A stretch of DNA of 64,000 bases from Reinekea forsetii (GCF_018860385.1 NZ_JAHKPH010000012.1:3160-67159), one strand, 5' to 3'. Positions 1-9,505 are shown, numbered from the stretch's first letter. The notes: a model not told the origin generated them from the sequence alone. Program-made: numbers and translations.

Positions 1-549
1 TGCTCATACACTACTCATAACAGTTTATTCTACCGCTCATGCGGTTATTTCAGGAGCGGTTGGTATATTTTTAGATTTTCACCTGCTACTCCCACACCTC
101 AACCATAATGTCCCTTCACAACTTACCTGTCAATTTGAATATCCAGAATATTCCTGCACGTGCGGCAGTATTCCAGTATATACCGACTCTTAAACCCGTA
201 TAAAACCTAGGCACCTATTTTCTATGCCTTGTTACTGGGAAGAGCGCTTATCGTTAAAAAGCTGCTCTATCCACAAATACAGGATAAACACCTGAAATTG
301 CTGCGGGTGTAAATAAAATTGTGATGTAATTCTTGGTTTAGCTAGGCATTTTTTGTTGGCGGCCAATCTTTGGTTTTTCACTGTCAATTCATTTGTACGA
401 AGGTTTGCTATTTTATAAAGCTTACATAACGGTGCGTTTGGTTTACTTAGGTTAGTCGAAATCGCCGATGCGGTTTTTGGTTGTTTTAATTTATGTTGTT
501 TTATTTACGTAAACACAGGCTTTATGTGAAGCCTGTGAAATGGTGGTTT
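1..549. other. gene-free stretch at window start
   Basis: No open frame in this stretch looks like a gene on either strand. It is AT-rich with many short T tracts. The only clear structure is the inverted repeat at 514-537, annotated separately as the likely terminator of the homogentisate operon. The gene to the left lies outside the window, so a promoter or 3' end for it could also be here. Confidence 0.5.
514..537 (-). terminator. probable terminator of hmgA-fahA-maiA operon
   Basis: A perfect 9-bp inverted repeat (CACAGGCTT / AAGCCTGTG) with a 6-nt loop lies 13 nt beyond the maiA stop. Read on the minus strand it is followed by a T-rich stretch, as expected for intrinsic termination of the operon. 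Confidence 0.6.
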
Positions 550-1167
550 TTATTCAGGCTTTGCGTTTTTAAAACAGGTCAACCCTAGGCAATGTTTTTC
601 TATCGCGGTTATTTTAGGGTAAGGCGTTAAATCAAATTCAAAGCGGTGTGCGTTAAACAATTGCGGTATTAAACATAGGTCGGCCATGGTGAGTGTTTCG
701 CCTATGCAATAGTGGGCGTCGCTTAATGTGGATTCAATTTTGTTAAACCCTTGTGCCAACCAATGGTGATACCACTGTGTTTTTACTGGCTCTGGTTGGC
801 CTAGTTGCCCAGTTAAATAATTGAGCACGCGCAAGTTATTTAATGGGTGCATGTCGCAGGCTATGGCGTAACTTAGGCTTCTAATTTGAGCGCGCTGCCA
901 TGCATCTCCTGGTAATAATTTGGGCGATTCTGGGTAAGCTTCATCTAACCATTCGATTATCGCTAAGCTTTGCGCGAGCACCCCTTGCGGGGTTTCAAGC
1001 GCGGGTACTAAGCCTTGTGGGTTTTTCTTAGTGTATTGCGATTGGGTTTGCTCTCCTTTCAGCAAATCCACATCACTCACTACGGCATTTAAGTCTTTAT
1101 AGTTCAGCGCAATACGCACTCGATAAGCGGCGGTAGAGCGCACGTAGTTGTGCAAAACTAATTTCAT
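550..1167 (-). CDS. maiA: maleylacetoacetate isomerase (zeta-class GST)
   Basis: This 205-residue protein isomerises 4-maleylacetoacetate to fumarylacetoacetate using glutathione, the middle step of the lower homogentisate pathway, in the cytosol. The thioredoxin-like N-terminal domain holds the zeta-GST signature region as RSTAAYRVRIAL at residues 10-21, with Thr where many homologues have the second Ser. The conserved NPQGLVPAL and QSLAIIEWLDE segments follow, then an all-helical C-terminal half with ETLTMADL. The length is normal for the family (about 210). AGGAGG lies 5 nt before the ATG. It is the last gene of a three-gene operon, 9 nt after fahA, which agrees with the function. Confidence 0.93.
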   Translation of the reverse strand: MKLVLHNYVRSTAAYRVRIALNYKDLNAVVSDVDLLKGEQTQSQYTKKNPQGLVPALETPQGVLAQSLAIIEWLDEAYPESPKLLPGDAWQRAQIRSLSYAIACDMHPLNNLRVLNYLTGQLGQPEPVKTQWYHHWLAQGFNKIESTLSDAHYCIGETLTMADLCLIPQLFNAHRFEFDLTPYPKITAIEKHCLGLTCFKNAKPE

Positions 1168-1176
1168 TGTGGCCTC

Positions 1177-2475
1177 CTAGGGCTTAGCTGGCAGAATCGT
1201 TGAACGAACTTCGCCAAAGCCAATGCGAACATAGCCTTCGCGCTCACAAAAGCCTGTCATGATGATTGAATCGCCATCATTCAAAAAGGTTCGCTGCTGC
1301 CCGTTTTCAAAAACAACCGGTTTTTTGCCGCCTTGAGTTAACTCTAACAATGAGCCCGCTTGTTCGGGGGTAGGCCCTGATTGGGTACCCGAGCCCATTA
1401 AATCGCCAGCCATTAAATTACAGCCATTGCTGGCATGGTGCGTGATCATTTGCGCAACACTCCAGTATGCGTCTTTAAAATTCGATTGCGACAATTGCGT
1501 CAGCGGAATATCGGCCGCTTCAATTGAGCAGGTCAGCGCCATGTCTATCGCGCCATATTGTTGGTTATGCTCTGAATCTAAATGCGCCATCGGTGCTGGC
1601 TCGCCTTGCTCGCGCACAAAGGGCGCTCTAAACGGCGCTAGTGCTTCGGCCGTTATAATCCATGGCGAAATGGTGGAAGCAAAACTTTTTGCTAAGAAAG
1701 GTCCAAGTGGCTGATACTCCCATGCTTGAATATCACGTGCCGACCAATCGTTTAGCAAGCATAAACCAAAAAGCCGCTGCTCGGCTTCTTCCATAGTTAA
1801 AGGCTCACCGAGTGCATTGTTTTGCCCAATAAAGAACCCTACTTCCAGTTCGTAATCTAAGCGCTTACAAGGGCCGAAACTGGGCTCTGTTGCATCGGGT
1901 GCTTTGGTCTGCCCCTTAGGGCGATGAAACTGTTGCCCACTCACATCAATGCTAGAAGCTCGGCCATGGTACCCAATGGGCACCCATTTATAGTTGGGTA
2001 ACAGTGGGTTGTCGGGTCGAAACAAACTGCCTACTGCGGTTGCATGGTGGATTGACGCGTAAAAATCGGTGTAGTCCCCTATTTGGCAGGGCAATTTAAA
2101 CTGCGCCTCGTTTTGGCTATATAAAAGGGATTGCAAAGCGGGCTGTGCATCACTTCCCGTTTGTAACCAGCTCGATAAATCGGCTCTTAATGCAGACCAA
2201 TGTGCCGAGGTTAGTGCCATCAATGGGTTCATGTCGGGCTCACGGCAGCAAGCTAGAGCTTCTTGCGATAAAGGCGTTGTCGCTAAATTCAGCGCCGCTA
2301 TGGGTGCTAACGGTAATACTTGGTCGCCAATAGCGGTCACTATTGAAAACTCACCCTCATCCGAATTTTTTTTAGCGCTGGCAAATGGTAAGTTTTGTAT
2401 TGGGAAATCAGTCACACCATCGTTGGCGCTTTCTACCCAGCTTTTTAGGCTAGGATCGTGCGTTGCATTTAACAT
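1177..2475 (-). CDS. fahA: fumarylacetoacetase
   Basis: This protein of about 432 residues hydrolyses fumarylacetoacetate to fumarate and acetoacetate, the final step of tyrosine/homogentisate degradation. The FAH fold is visible from YELEVGFFIG, which carries the acidic metal ligands, through LNDWSARDIQAWEYQPLGPF, which contains another metal-binding Asp, and a C-terminal GSGTQSGPT segment lining the active site. The length matches full-length FAH enzymes of about 420-430 residues rather than the short FAH-fold hydrolases. I placed the start at the ATG at 2475; a GTG two codons earlier is possible. It lies 11 nt after hmgA and 9 nt before maiA, so co-transcription is likely. Confidence 0.95.
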   Translation of the reverse strand: MLNATHDPSLKSWVESANDGVTDFPIQNLPFASAKKNSDEGEFSIVTAIGDQVLPLAPIAALNLATTPLSQEALACCREPDMNPLMALTSAHWSALRADLSSWLQTGSDAQPALQSLLYSQNEAQFKLPCQIGDYTDFYASIHHATAVGSLFRPDNPLLPNYKWVPIGYHGRASSIDVSGQQFHRPKGQTKAPDATEPSFGPCKRLDYELEVGFFIGQNNALGEPLTMEEAEQRLFGLCLLNDWSARDIQAWEYQPLGPFLAKSFASTISPWIITAEALAPFRAPFVREQGEPAPMAHLDSEHNQQYGAIDMALTCSIEAADIPLTQLSQSNFKDAYWSVAQMITHHASNGCNLMAGDLMGSGTQSGPTPEQAGSLLELTQGGKKPVVFENGQQRTFLNDGDSIIMTGFCEREGYVRIGFGEVRSTILPAKP

Positions 2476-2486
2476 GTCCACTCTCT

Positions 2487-3788
2487 TTAAGATTCATTAT
2501 TGTCTGTAAAATTAGATTCTAAACCCGCCCAACACTGTGGGTAGTCTAACTGCCGTTCAGGTGCGTTTAACATATTCGCAGTAGGCGCTAGCACGTAACG
2601 TGATTCAAACATAAACGCTAGAGTGTTTTCATAGCGCTCCGGTTTTAATTCGGCGTTGCTGGCTTTTTCAAAGACGGCTTGCTCGGGGCCATGTGGTGTC
2701 ATGGCGTTGTGTAAACTGAACCCACCCGGCTCAAAGCCTTTTTCTTTGGCATCGTACACGCCTTCTATCAAACCCATAAATTCACTCATCACATTGCGAT
2801 GGAACCACGGCGGGCGAAAGGTATGCTCGGCCACCATCCAACGCGGTGGGAAAATCACAAAATCTAAATTTGCGGTGCCTTCGGCGTAAGAAGGTGAGGT
2901 TAATACGGTAAAGATTGAAGGATCGGGGTGATCAAAGCTGACTGTATTGATCACGTTAAAGCGAGATAAATCGTATTTGTAGGGCGCACTGTTGCCTGCC
3001 CACGCAACAACATCAAACGGGCTGTGTTCTAGTGAATTACGATAAAAATGACCGCTGAATTTGGTGATCAACTCATACGAATGGTCGCTTTCTTCAAACC
3101 AGGCCACTGGATACTGAAAGTCTCGGTCATTGGCAAAGCCATTGGCACCCACTGGGCCGCGCTCTGGCAACGTTAACGGGTGACCGTAGTTTTCACACAG
3201 GTAGCCTCGGGCATCATTTTCAGTAATATCGATGCTGAATTTCATGCCACGAGGTATGACCATTATTTCACCGGGCGCGACCGATAATCGGCCACATTCC
3301 GTTTTCACCTGCAACTCGCCTCGGTGCGGAACAAACAACATTTCAGCGTCGGCATTGATCATGGCGCGGCCATTCATCGATTGATTGAACCCATAGTGAG
3401 CGATGCCAATGCCTACCTGTTCTTTTACAGAGCCATTGCTGGCAATTGAAACAACGCCATCAACAAAGTCTTTTGGCGAATCATCTCGCGTTAATGGTCT
3501 CCAGCGCATGGCCGATGGTGGTGTCGGCGTGAGCTCAGGGGCACTGGTCCAGTTAGCCTGCACATAGGTTTGATAATCGCTTTGGCAAACCGATGGGCGT
3601 TTCCTATAAAACCAAGTGCGTCTATTTTGCGCACGAGGTGCCGTAAATGCTGTGCTGCTGAACTGCTCGGTATACAGCCCTAACGGTGCTTTTTGCGGGT
3701 TAAATTGCCCCACCGGCAAAGCGCCAGAAATGGCTTCGGTTTCAAATTGGTTGTTGAATCCAGATAAATAGTGAAGCGCGGTTGTCAT
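2487..3788 (-). CDS. hmgA: homogentisate 1,2-dioxygenase
   Basis: This 433-residue non-haem Fe(II) dioxygenase opens the ring of homogentisate to 4-maleylacetoacetate. The N-terminus (YLSGFNNQFETEA) and the NRRTWFYRKRPS block are typical. The iron site is recognisable as WFHRNVMSEFMGLI (His and Glu ligands) and SLHNAMTPHGPE (second His). The length is standard. AGAGG lies 6 nt before the ATG. It is the first gene of hmgA-fahA-maiA. The XRE-type gene upstream on the same strand, 121 nt away, may be a regulator, but that link rests only on position. Confidence 0.96.
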   Translation of the reverse strand: MTTALHYLSGFNNQFETEAISGALPVGQFNPQKAPLGLYTEQFSSTAFTAPRAQNRRTWFYRKRPSVCQSDYQTYVQANWTSAPELTPTPPSAMRWRPLTRDDSPKDFVDGVVSIASNGSVKEQVGIGIAHYGFNQSMNGRAMINADAEMLFVPHRGELQVKTECGRLSVAPGEIMVIPRGMKFSIDITENDARGYLCENYGHPLTLPERGPVGANGFANDRDFQYPVAWFEESDHSYELITKFSGHFYRNSLEHSPFDVVAWAGNSAPYKYDLSRFNVINTVSFDHPDPSIFTVLTSPSYAEGTANLDFVIFPPRWMVAEHTFRPPWFHRNVMSEFMGLIEGVYDAKEKGFEPGGFSLHNAMTPHGPEQAVFEKASNAELKPERYENTLAFMFESRYVLAPTANMLNAPERQLDYPQCWAGLESNFTDNNES

Positions 3789-3909
3789 TATTATGAGCCT
3801 CTAATTCTCTTAACTAGAATTTAGCGAGAAATTAGCTGTTTCACCAACCCTAGCGCACAATCTTATAGTGTTTATGCGTAAAGCAAACAGAACTCGGGTG
3901 TAAAGTCGG

Positions 3910-4350
3910 TTAACCCTTGGCAGGCAATAGATGCTCAACAAATTGGCGGGTTGTAAACTCATCTAAGTAGCCATCGGGCTTTTTATGGCTTCTTAAGTGT
4001 TGATAAGCGGAAATAATCAAAACCCAATGTTCATCAGGTTCAAGATAGGAGGCCACTTCAAACACTATTTTCTGCGCCATCGTCAATGCCTTACGGTCTA
4101 CAACTTCGGCTTGGCGGTATTGATAGCCACACCCTGTGGCTAACCACTCTAAACTGACGTTTGCCGATACGGCGATTTGGTTGGCTTTGGCTAAACTGGG
4201 TTCAGAGCCTCTTAAATATTTACGTATGAGGCTTTCGCTCAGCTTTACTTTGCGTGCAAATGCCGAAACAGACAGATCACCGATGAGAATCTGTAATCGC
4301 TCCGCAAAGCTTTGTGATGGCTGTGATGTTTGCTCAACGTCAGTATTCAT
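3910..4350 (-). CDS. XRE/CI-type helix-turn-helix regulator
   Basis: A 146-residue protein with a lambda-CI-like DNA-binding domain at about residues 14-70: SVSAFARKVKLSESLIRKYLRGSEPSLAKANQIA contains both helices of the HTH, and VSLEWLATG is the usual tail of phage-repressor-like HTH domains. The C-terminal half is helical with no ligand domain I can name. It lies upstream of hmgA on the same strand and is divergent from cobT, so it might control either one. The target is unknown. Confidence 0.75.
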   Translation of the reverse strand: MNTDVEQTSQPSQSFAERLQILIGDLSVSAFARKVKLSESLIRKYLRGSEPSLAKANQIAVSANVSLEWLATGCGYQYRQAEVVDRKALTMAQKIVFEVASYLEPDEHWVLIISAYQHLRSHKKPDGYLDEFTTRQFVEHLLPAKG

Positions 4351-4506
4351 GTCGGTAGCCTAAGGCAACTCTATTTAACAAGTGAGCAAGAATTATCGGT
4401 TGCTTGCCCACCAACGTCAATCGCGTACTTTGGTGAATAATCAATTATCGAACAGGTTTATAAAAAATCCTCTGCTACACTTTAAAAGTCACTTTAGAGG
4501 TATTTT

Positions 4507-5520
4507 ATGTATCCATCTTTCACCATTACACCCGTAGATACGCGCTTTGCGCTTGAAGTAGACCAATTAATAGAGCAGCTCGAGTTACCCAACCAAGCGT
4601 TGGGCAACTTAGTTACGGTTGTGGAAAAGTTAGCTTGCGTTCAACAAACGGTTCACATAGATGTAGGGGAGCTTTCTCACACTATTTTTTGCGCCGATCA
4701 CGGCATTTATCAACGCTCCCATGCATCGAGTACTCAACCCTTTACGACGGCAGACTATGTTACTCGAATCTTAAAATCTCGCTCACCTCTAGCCAAAGCC
4801 TGCGCGATGAATAAAATTGATTTTACCGTAGTCGATTGTGGCTTAAGCCATGAAGTTAAGTTGCCACATGAGCATTATTTAAACTATTCCGTAGCTCCTG
4901 GCACACGTGACTTTTCAACTCTGCCCGCCATGACTCACGAGCAATTTTTAGAAGCGTTTAACATTGGCCAAGAAATCGCCCAATTAAGGATGGCCGAAGG
5001 GGCCAGAATAATATCCTTTGGTGCATTGGCCTTAGGAAACACCACCAGCGCTGCGGCCATTACATCACAATTGCTCAATTTACCGATCGAAGATTGCATC
5101 AAAAACTTTTCTCATTATGACGCACAACTTACGCAAGATAAGCTGCACTCTGTTACTCAAGCGCTTATGTTGCACCGAGATTCGATCATTGATGGTTTTA
5201 GTGCAGTAGAATTGGTAGGCGGGTTTGAAATTGCCGCCTTAATGGGGGCTATGGCTATAACAGCTGAATTAGGTGGCCTAATATTAGTAGATGGGTACGC
5301 CTGCTCTGCGGCGTTGCTCGCCTTATCACAGCAATACCATGCAATTATAGACTACGCACTTTTTACGCATCAATCGGTGCATGCCGGTCAGTTAGCTATA
5401 TGCCAGCACTTTAAACAGAGACCCCTTTTAAATTTAGGGTTATCTGTGGGCGAAGGTACCGGTTCAGTTTTAGCTTGGCCATTGATTAAATCGGCCGTAA
5501 ACTGCTTACAAGATGATTAG
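4507..5520 (+). CDS. cobT: nicotinate-nucleotide:dimethylbenzimidazole phosphoribosyltransferase
   Basis: CobT transfers phosphoribose from nicotinate mononucleotide to 5,6-dimethylbenzimidazole, making the alpha-ribazole phosphate of the cobalamin lower ligand. The 337 residues carry the family hallmarks: the FCADHGI segment, GTRDF, GALALGNTTSAAA, the ELVGGFEIAALMGAM block, and the catalytic Glu in VGEGTGS at about residue 316. AGAGG precedes the ATG by about 6 nt. No other cobalamin gene is in the window, so it stands alone here and may serve salvage. It ends in a 4-nt convergent overlap with the GGDEF gene. Confidence 0.92.
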   Translation: MYPSFTITPVDTRFALEVDQLIEQLELPNQALGNLVTVVEKLACVQQTVHIDVGELSHTIFCADHGIYQRSHASSTQPFTTADYVTRILKSRSPLAKACAMNKIDFTVVDCGLSHEVKLPHEHYLNYSVAPGTRDFSTLPAMTHEQFLEAFNIGQEIAQLRMAEGARIISFGALALGNTTSAAAITSQLLNLPIEDCIKNFSHYDAQLTQDKLHSVTQALMLHRDSIIDGFSAVELVGGFEIAALMGAMAITAELGGLILVDGYACSAALLALSQQYHAIIDYALFTHQSVHAGQLAICQHFKQRPLLNLGLSVGEGTGSVLAWPLIKSAVNCLQDD

Positions 5521-6767
5521 CTCTCAGAAGCAATCATCACAATATTTCTCCCGGCTTCTTTAGCGCGGAACAGCGCTTGTCCGGCGCTTTTCATCAGCCC
5601 TTCCAACCCTAAAGTAGTCGATTGAGCAATGCCCGCGCTGACGGTATAACTCACGCTGCCTACGGTTGTTTCGGCATAACCTTCTTCAATTTTCGATCTG
5701 AAAAAATCGACCAACTGCTCCGTTTTATCGTCGGTTAAGCCTGGAAAAACAACACAAAATTCCTCGCCTCCCAAACGGCCTACAATAAAGCGATCAAAGG
5801 TTTCCTGCATCGCTTGCGCTAAATGAATAAGCACTTCATCACCCGCATCATCACCATAATCTTCATTCACGTGCCTAAAGTGATCGATGTTAAACAGAGC
5901 TAAAGAGATTGGCGTTTCTTGGTTTTGGCATTCCTCTAACGAGGCTCGCGCGTGCTCTACAAAATAACGGCGATTTCCAATACCCGTTAGCACATCGGAA
6001 TACGCCAGCTTTTTCATGGCATCTAAACGTTCCATTGACTCTACGCTTTGCATGACGCGGCAAAAAAACTCTTCGTGCGAGAAGGGTTTATAAAGGAAGT
6101 CATTAGCACCATTTTTAATAAACTTTGCGGATAAATATTTATCTTCAGCCGAAGATAAACCAATTACGGCTAAATCTTCCTTACCGTATTTATGACGCAA
6201 TTGATGCACCAGATCAAAACCATCTAGGTTAGGCATGTTGTTATCGGTGATCAGTAGCTTTATATCTTTATCGGATAGTATCGTTTGTAAGGCTTGCTCA
6301 CCGTCTTCGGCTTCGACCACCTGAAATAAGTGGCGCGTCAACAATTCGATCATATACCGCCGCGTTACTTTAGAGTCTTCTGCAACCAACACTTTCACAA
6401 ATCGATTTTGGGCTAAGCGATTGACTAATTTAACGGCGTATAAATAGCTGAACGGACCTTCTTTTAACACATAATCAACAATGCCTTTTTTGGTTAAAAG
6501 ATCACGTTTTTCTTTATCAACAGAGCCGGTTAAAACGATCGTTGGAATGCCTTGGCTTAAACAATCATCCACTAGCTCACCGTTGGCTGCGTCGGGCAAA
6601 TTTAAATCAACAATGGCGGCTAACCAATCGGAATTATCCACTAGATGCTTTACGGCTTCGTGGCGAGATTCGGCAAACACCAAATTATAATTTAATGTTT
6701 TCTGCGCGAGGTGCTTTAAGATTTTAAGCACCATGGGGGAGTCTTCTACAATTAAAACCGACTGCAC
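5517..6767 (-). CDS. double-receiver diguanylate cyclase (REC-REC-GGDEF)
   Basis: A 416-residue protein of PleD-like layout. The first receiver (residues 1-120) has its phospho-acceptor Asp at about 54 in VDLNLPD; the second (about 125-245) has it at about 175 in LITDNNMPNLDG. A GGDEF domain (about 255-416) carries an intact GGEEF at 333-337, so cyclic-di-GMP synthesis is likely. The RxxD inhibitory site normally found a few residues before the GGEEF motif is absent (the sequence is FDRFIVGRL), so product inhibition through that site is not expected. There is no membrane segment. It sits alone, convergent with cobT, and the cognate kinase is not identifiable. Confidence 0.9.
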   Translation of the reverse strand: MQSVLIVEDSPMVLKILKHLAQKTLNYNLVFAESRHEAVKHLVDNSDWLAAIVDLNLPDAANGELVDDCLSQGIPTIVLTGSVDKEKRDLLTKKGIVDYVLKEGPFSYLYAVKLVNRLAQNRFVKVLVAEDSKVTRRYMIELLTRHLFQVVEAEDGEQALQTILSDKDIKLLITDNNMPNLDGFDLVHQLRHKYGKEDLAVIGLSSAEDKYLSAKFIKNGANDFLYKPFSHEEFFCRVMQSVESMERLDAMKKLAYSDVLTGIGNRRYFVEHARASLEECQNQETPISLALFNIDHFRHVNEDYGDDAGDEVLIHLAQAMQETFDRFIVGRLGGEEFCVVFPGLTDDKTEQLVDFFRSKIEEGYAETTVGSVSYTVSAGIAQSTTLGLEGLMKSAGQALFRAKEAGRNIVMIASES

Positions 6768-6828
6768 TGTTGTGTCCTTAAATGAGACAGATATTTCCAG
6801 TGTAGTCGGTCAATGGTTTTTTTCTAGA

Positions 6829-8226
6829 TTAAAATAATAAGCTCAGTAAATTCTGAGTTAAGCGCACGCCGTAGCCGGTTACATCGGTCGGTACATGGGC
6901 TAAACCACCTTTATGGCGGGCTGAAGAAAGATCTATGTGCAACCAAGGTACCGAAGGCTCTACAAACCGACTCAAGAATCGTGCGGCATCGATATGATCG
7001 GATGATTTACCTGGGTTGCATTGCATAACATCGGCAACGTCACTTTTAATGTTGTCGTCGTAATCGGCGTCTAACGGAAATGGCCACACGCGCTCACCAC
7101 TGGCTTTTCCGGCTTCAATGAGTGGCAAAAACCAAGCATCGTGGTTGGTAAAGCAACCTGAGTAACGAGTCGATAATGCCCCAACACAGGCGCCCGTTAG
7201 CGTGGCGTAATCGAATACGGCCTTTGGGTGCTCACGTGAGGCTAATGTTAATGTATCGGCCAAAACCATTCGCCCTTCGGCATCGGTGTCTACAATTTCA
7301 ATGGTTGTGCCATTGAGTGCGCGAACCCATTCATTAGCATGAAAAGCCTTCGGACCCAAGTGGTTGTCGGTAATGGCCAACCACCCTGTTAAATTCACTT
7401 TTTGCTTTCGTCGAGAGGCGGTTAAGATATTGCCCAAAACCAGTGCACTGCCACCCATGTCTCCGTTCATGCCAAACATAGAGCCAGATATTTTTAGATT
7501 GTAGCCACCGGTATCCATTGTGATGCCTTTACCGACCAATGCGATACTTTCTACGGAATCGGCATCGCCTCGGTAATGCACGCGCACAATGCTGGCTTCG
7601 TTATGTTCAGAACCTCGCGCTACTGCCAAAAAGGCACCCGCGCCCATTTGTTCTAGCTCTTTGTAACGGAAAACTTTGCAATCCCAGCCTTCGGCTTCGG
7701 CTAGGTCTTCAACTAACTCGCGATAAGACCAAGGGTTAAGTTCATTGGCAGGCAATTCACTTAAATAGCGGGTAAATGCATTGCCTTCGGCTTCGGCCAA
7801 GCGCTTCTCAACTTCTTCGTTGGCTAAAGGGCCGGTAATCGAAAGCGTTAATGATGGCGTTTTTGCGCTGTCTTTTTTGAAACTGGGTAACTGATACCAT
7901 GCGGCAAGTATGGCACTTAATAACGCATCACCTAGCTCTGTGTTGTCGAAACTCAGGGCAATGTGCTGATCATCTTTACGCCAAGCACCTCTTACTAGAT
8001 CACGCGCGGCACTTAATAACTCAAAGGTGCTTCGGCTCTCTGGCTCGGTTTGATAAGTCCATTGCTGGCCCGTTTCAAGCAATGTTTTTAACGAAGTTTC
8101 GCCATTTAAATGCTGATTTATGACGTTATGAGTAGACTCTTTACGCCACTCTATACAACTCTGGGCATCGCCAGGCACTTGCTGAGAAAATCGAACTTCA
8201 ATTGCTGGGTAATCAAATAACTTCAT
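6829..8226 (-). CDS. M17 leucyl aminopeptidase (PepB-like)
   Basis: A 465-residue dinuclear-metal aminopeptidase of the M17 family, releasing N-terminal residues from peptides in the cytosol. The metal and catalytic segments are intact: VGKGITMDTGGYNLK (Lys and Asp), NGDMGGSA (Asp) and VDTDAEGRMVLAD (Asp, Glu and the bicarbonate-site Arg). The GYN motif and the spacing look closer to PepB than to PepA, but I cannot settle the subfamily by eye. The gene downstream of the LpxL-like one starts 10 nt after it, so they may be co-transcribed. Confidence 0.88.
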   Translation of the reverse strand: MKLFDYPAIEVRFSQQVPGDAQSCIEWRKESTHNVINQHLNGETSLKTLLETGQQWTYQTEPESRSTFELLSAARDLVRGAWRKDDQHIALSFDNTELGDALLSAILAAWYQLPSFKKDSAKTPSLTLSITGPLANEEVEKRLAEAEGNAFTRYLSELPANELNPWSYRELVEDLAEAEGWDCKVFRYKELEQMGAGAFLAVARGSEHNEASIVRVHYRGDADSVESIALVGKGITMDTGGYNLKISGSMFGMNGDMGGSALVLGNILTASRRKQKVNLTGWLAITDNHLGPKAFHANEWVRALNGTTIEIVDTDAEGRMVLADTLTLASREHPKAVFDYATLTGACVGALSTRYSGCFTNHDAWFLPLIEAGKASGERVWPFPLDADYDDNIKSDVADVMQCNPGKSSDHIDAARFLSRFVEPSVPWLHIDLSSARHKGGLAHVPTDVTGYGVRLTQNLLSLLF

Positions 8227-8235
8227 TTAATGTGC

Positions 8236-9192
8236 CTATTTATATACGGACGGCTCGCCTTCTGGGCGAGTTTTAAAGCGTTTATGCAACCATAAATACT
8301 GGTCAGGGTGGCGACGAATACACGATTCTAACCACTCATTCACACGGTGTGCATCACCTACGTTATCGCCACTTGGGATCTCCAATGGCGCTTCGAATTT
8401 TAATACAATGGTCTGATCATCGTCATCTCTATATGAGCTTAGCGGTAAAACAATTGCGTTACCAGAGCTTGCGAGCTTTCCGGTCATGGTGACGGTAGCG
8501 GTTGGTATCCCAAAAAACGGCGCAAACACACTCACCTTTCGGCCATAATCTTGATCTGGAGCGTACCAAATAATTTCGCCGCGCTTGAAGGCCCCTAATA
8601 AACCGCGCATATCTTTACGGGCAATGGTGCGATGAACAAATTTTTGTCGCCCTTTCACCATAAAGTAATTAAACAGGGGGTTATCATCGTTTCGGTAGGT
8701 CACTGAATATTGCGCGTATTTGGCTAAGGCAACCCCAGCAATATCGAGGGGCCCAAAGTGGCCGCTGAGTAATAACACTCCTCTTGGGTCGGCTTGGGCC
8801 GCCTGTAAGTGCTCTAAACCTTCTACGCGTTGCTTTAACTGGCTGTCTTGAATGCACCAAGCTCGTGCGGTTTCTATTAACCCTAAAGTGTAAGAGTAAA
8901 AGGTCTTTTTGGTTAACGCGACCTGTTCTGAGTGGGTTAACTCAGGAAAGCACAAACTGATGTTGGTTAATGCCACCTTGCGTCGGCCACTGGCCAATTG
9001 AAACAGCAGTTTCGCCAAGCCCTTGGCCAGCGCTTTTTGCACAAAAAAAGGTAACCGCGCAACTCCTTGTAAAAACCCAATACCCAGCCATGTCGGCCAA
9101 AACCTAGGATGTATAAAGTCTCGATACCGGTAAGTGCTGACGATGTTTGAGTTTTTCTGTTTACTTGGGCGAGGTACATTGCCTAGCGACAT
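8236..9192 (-). CDS. lipid A biosynthesis lauroyl-type acyltransferase (LpxL/HtrB family)
   Basis: An inner-membrane acyltransferase of about 318 residues of the LpxL/LpxM family, which adds a secondary acyl chain to Kdo2-lipid IVA (or a related lipid) from acyl-ACP. The HX4D catalytic motif is seen as SGHFGPLD, with further family blocks APDQDYG and PFFGIPTATVT and the C-terminal QYLWLHKRFKTRP. A hydrophobic N-terminal stretch (FWPTWLGIGFLQGVARLPFFV) fits membrane anchoring. I chose the ATG at 9192 because GGAG lies 9 nt upstream; a GTG at 9207 would overlap that site. Which chain position it modifies cannot be read from sequence. Confidence 0.85.
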   Translation of the reverse strand: MSLGNVPRPSKQKNSNIVSTYRYRDFIHPRFWPTWLGIGFLQGVARLPFFVQKALAKGLAKLLFQLASGRRKVALTNISLCFPELTHSEQVALTKKTFYSYTLGLIETARAWCIQDSQLKQRVEGLEHLQAAQADPRGVLLLSGHFGPLDIAGVALAKYAQYSVTYRNDDNPLFNYFMVKGRQKFVHRTIARKDMRGLLGAFKRGEIIWYAPDQDYGRKVSVFAPFFGIPTATVTMTGKLASSGNAIVLPLSSYRDDDDQTIVLKFEAPLEIPSGDNVGDAHRVNEWLESCIRRHPDQYLWLHKRFKTRPEGEPSVYK

Positions 9193-9301
9193 GCAAAGGG
9201 GCTCCACAATTTAATTGACTATTGTACCGCGCTAAACGGTTTTGTCAGCTGCAAAAGCAGCTTATACTAGGGCTATCATTTTATGAGCAAAGATAAAGAC
9301 T

Positions 9302-9442
9302 ATGGCTAAAGCATTACCGAAGATTTTAACCAATCGCCCTCAAGCGCACTTACTCATCAGTAAATTGCAGCAGTGGCAGATCAAATTCCAAGGCTGGCAA
9401 GATGCCCGCCGTGCTTTAAAAGCACACAAGCGTTACTCTTAA
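9302..9442 (+). CDS. small basic protein of unknown function
   Basis: A 46-codon reading frame runs from ATG at 9302 to TAA at 9442 and is followed 22 nt later by a strong terminator. The protein is very basic and helix-prone (LLISKLQQWQIKFQGWQ, ending in RRALKAHKRYS) and has no transmembrane segment. A compact gene between a divergent acyltransferase and its own terminator argues for a real transcript. The ribosome-binding site (AAAGATAAAG) is only moderate. I do not recognise the family; a nucleic-acid or ribosome-associated role would be a guess from the charge. Confidence 0.5.
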   Translation: MAKALPKILTNRPQAHLLISKLQQWQIKFQGWQDARRALKAHKRYS

Positions 9443-9464
9443 ACGAACGCATTTGCCGTAATAC

Positions 9465-9505
9465 AGCACTAAAAAAAAACCGCAAAATGCGGCTTTTTTA
9501 GTGCT
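9465..9505. terminator. bidirectional intrinsic terminator
   Basis: AGCACT, an A9 run and CCGCA pair with TGCGG, C, a T6 run and AGTGCT around an AAA loop. The A and T runs flank a GC core, so it can end both the small + strand gene and the minus-strand greA transcript. Confidence 0.85.
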
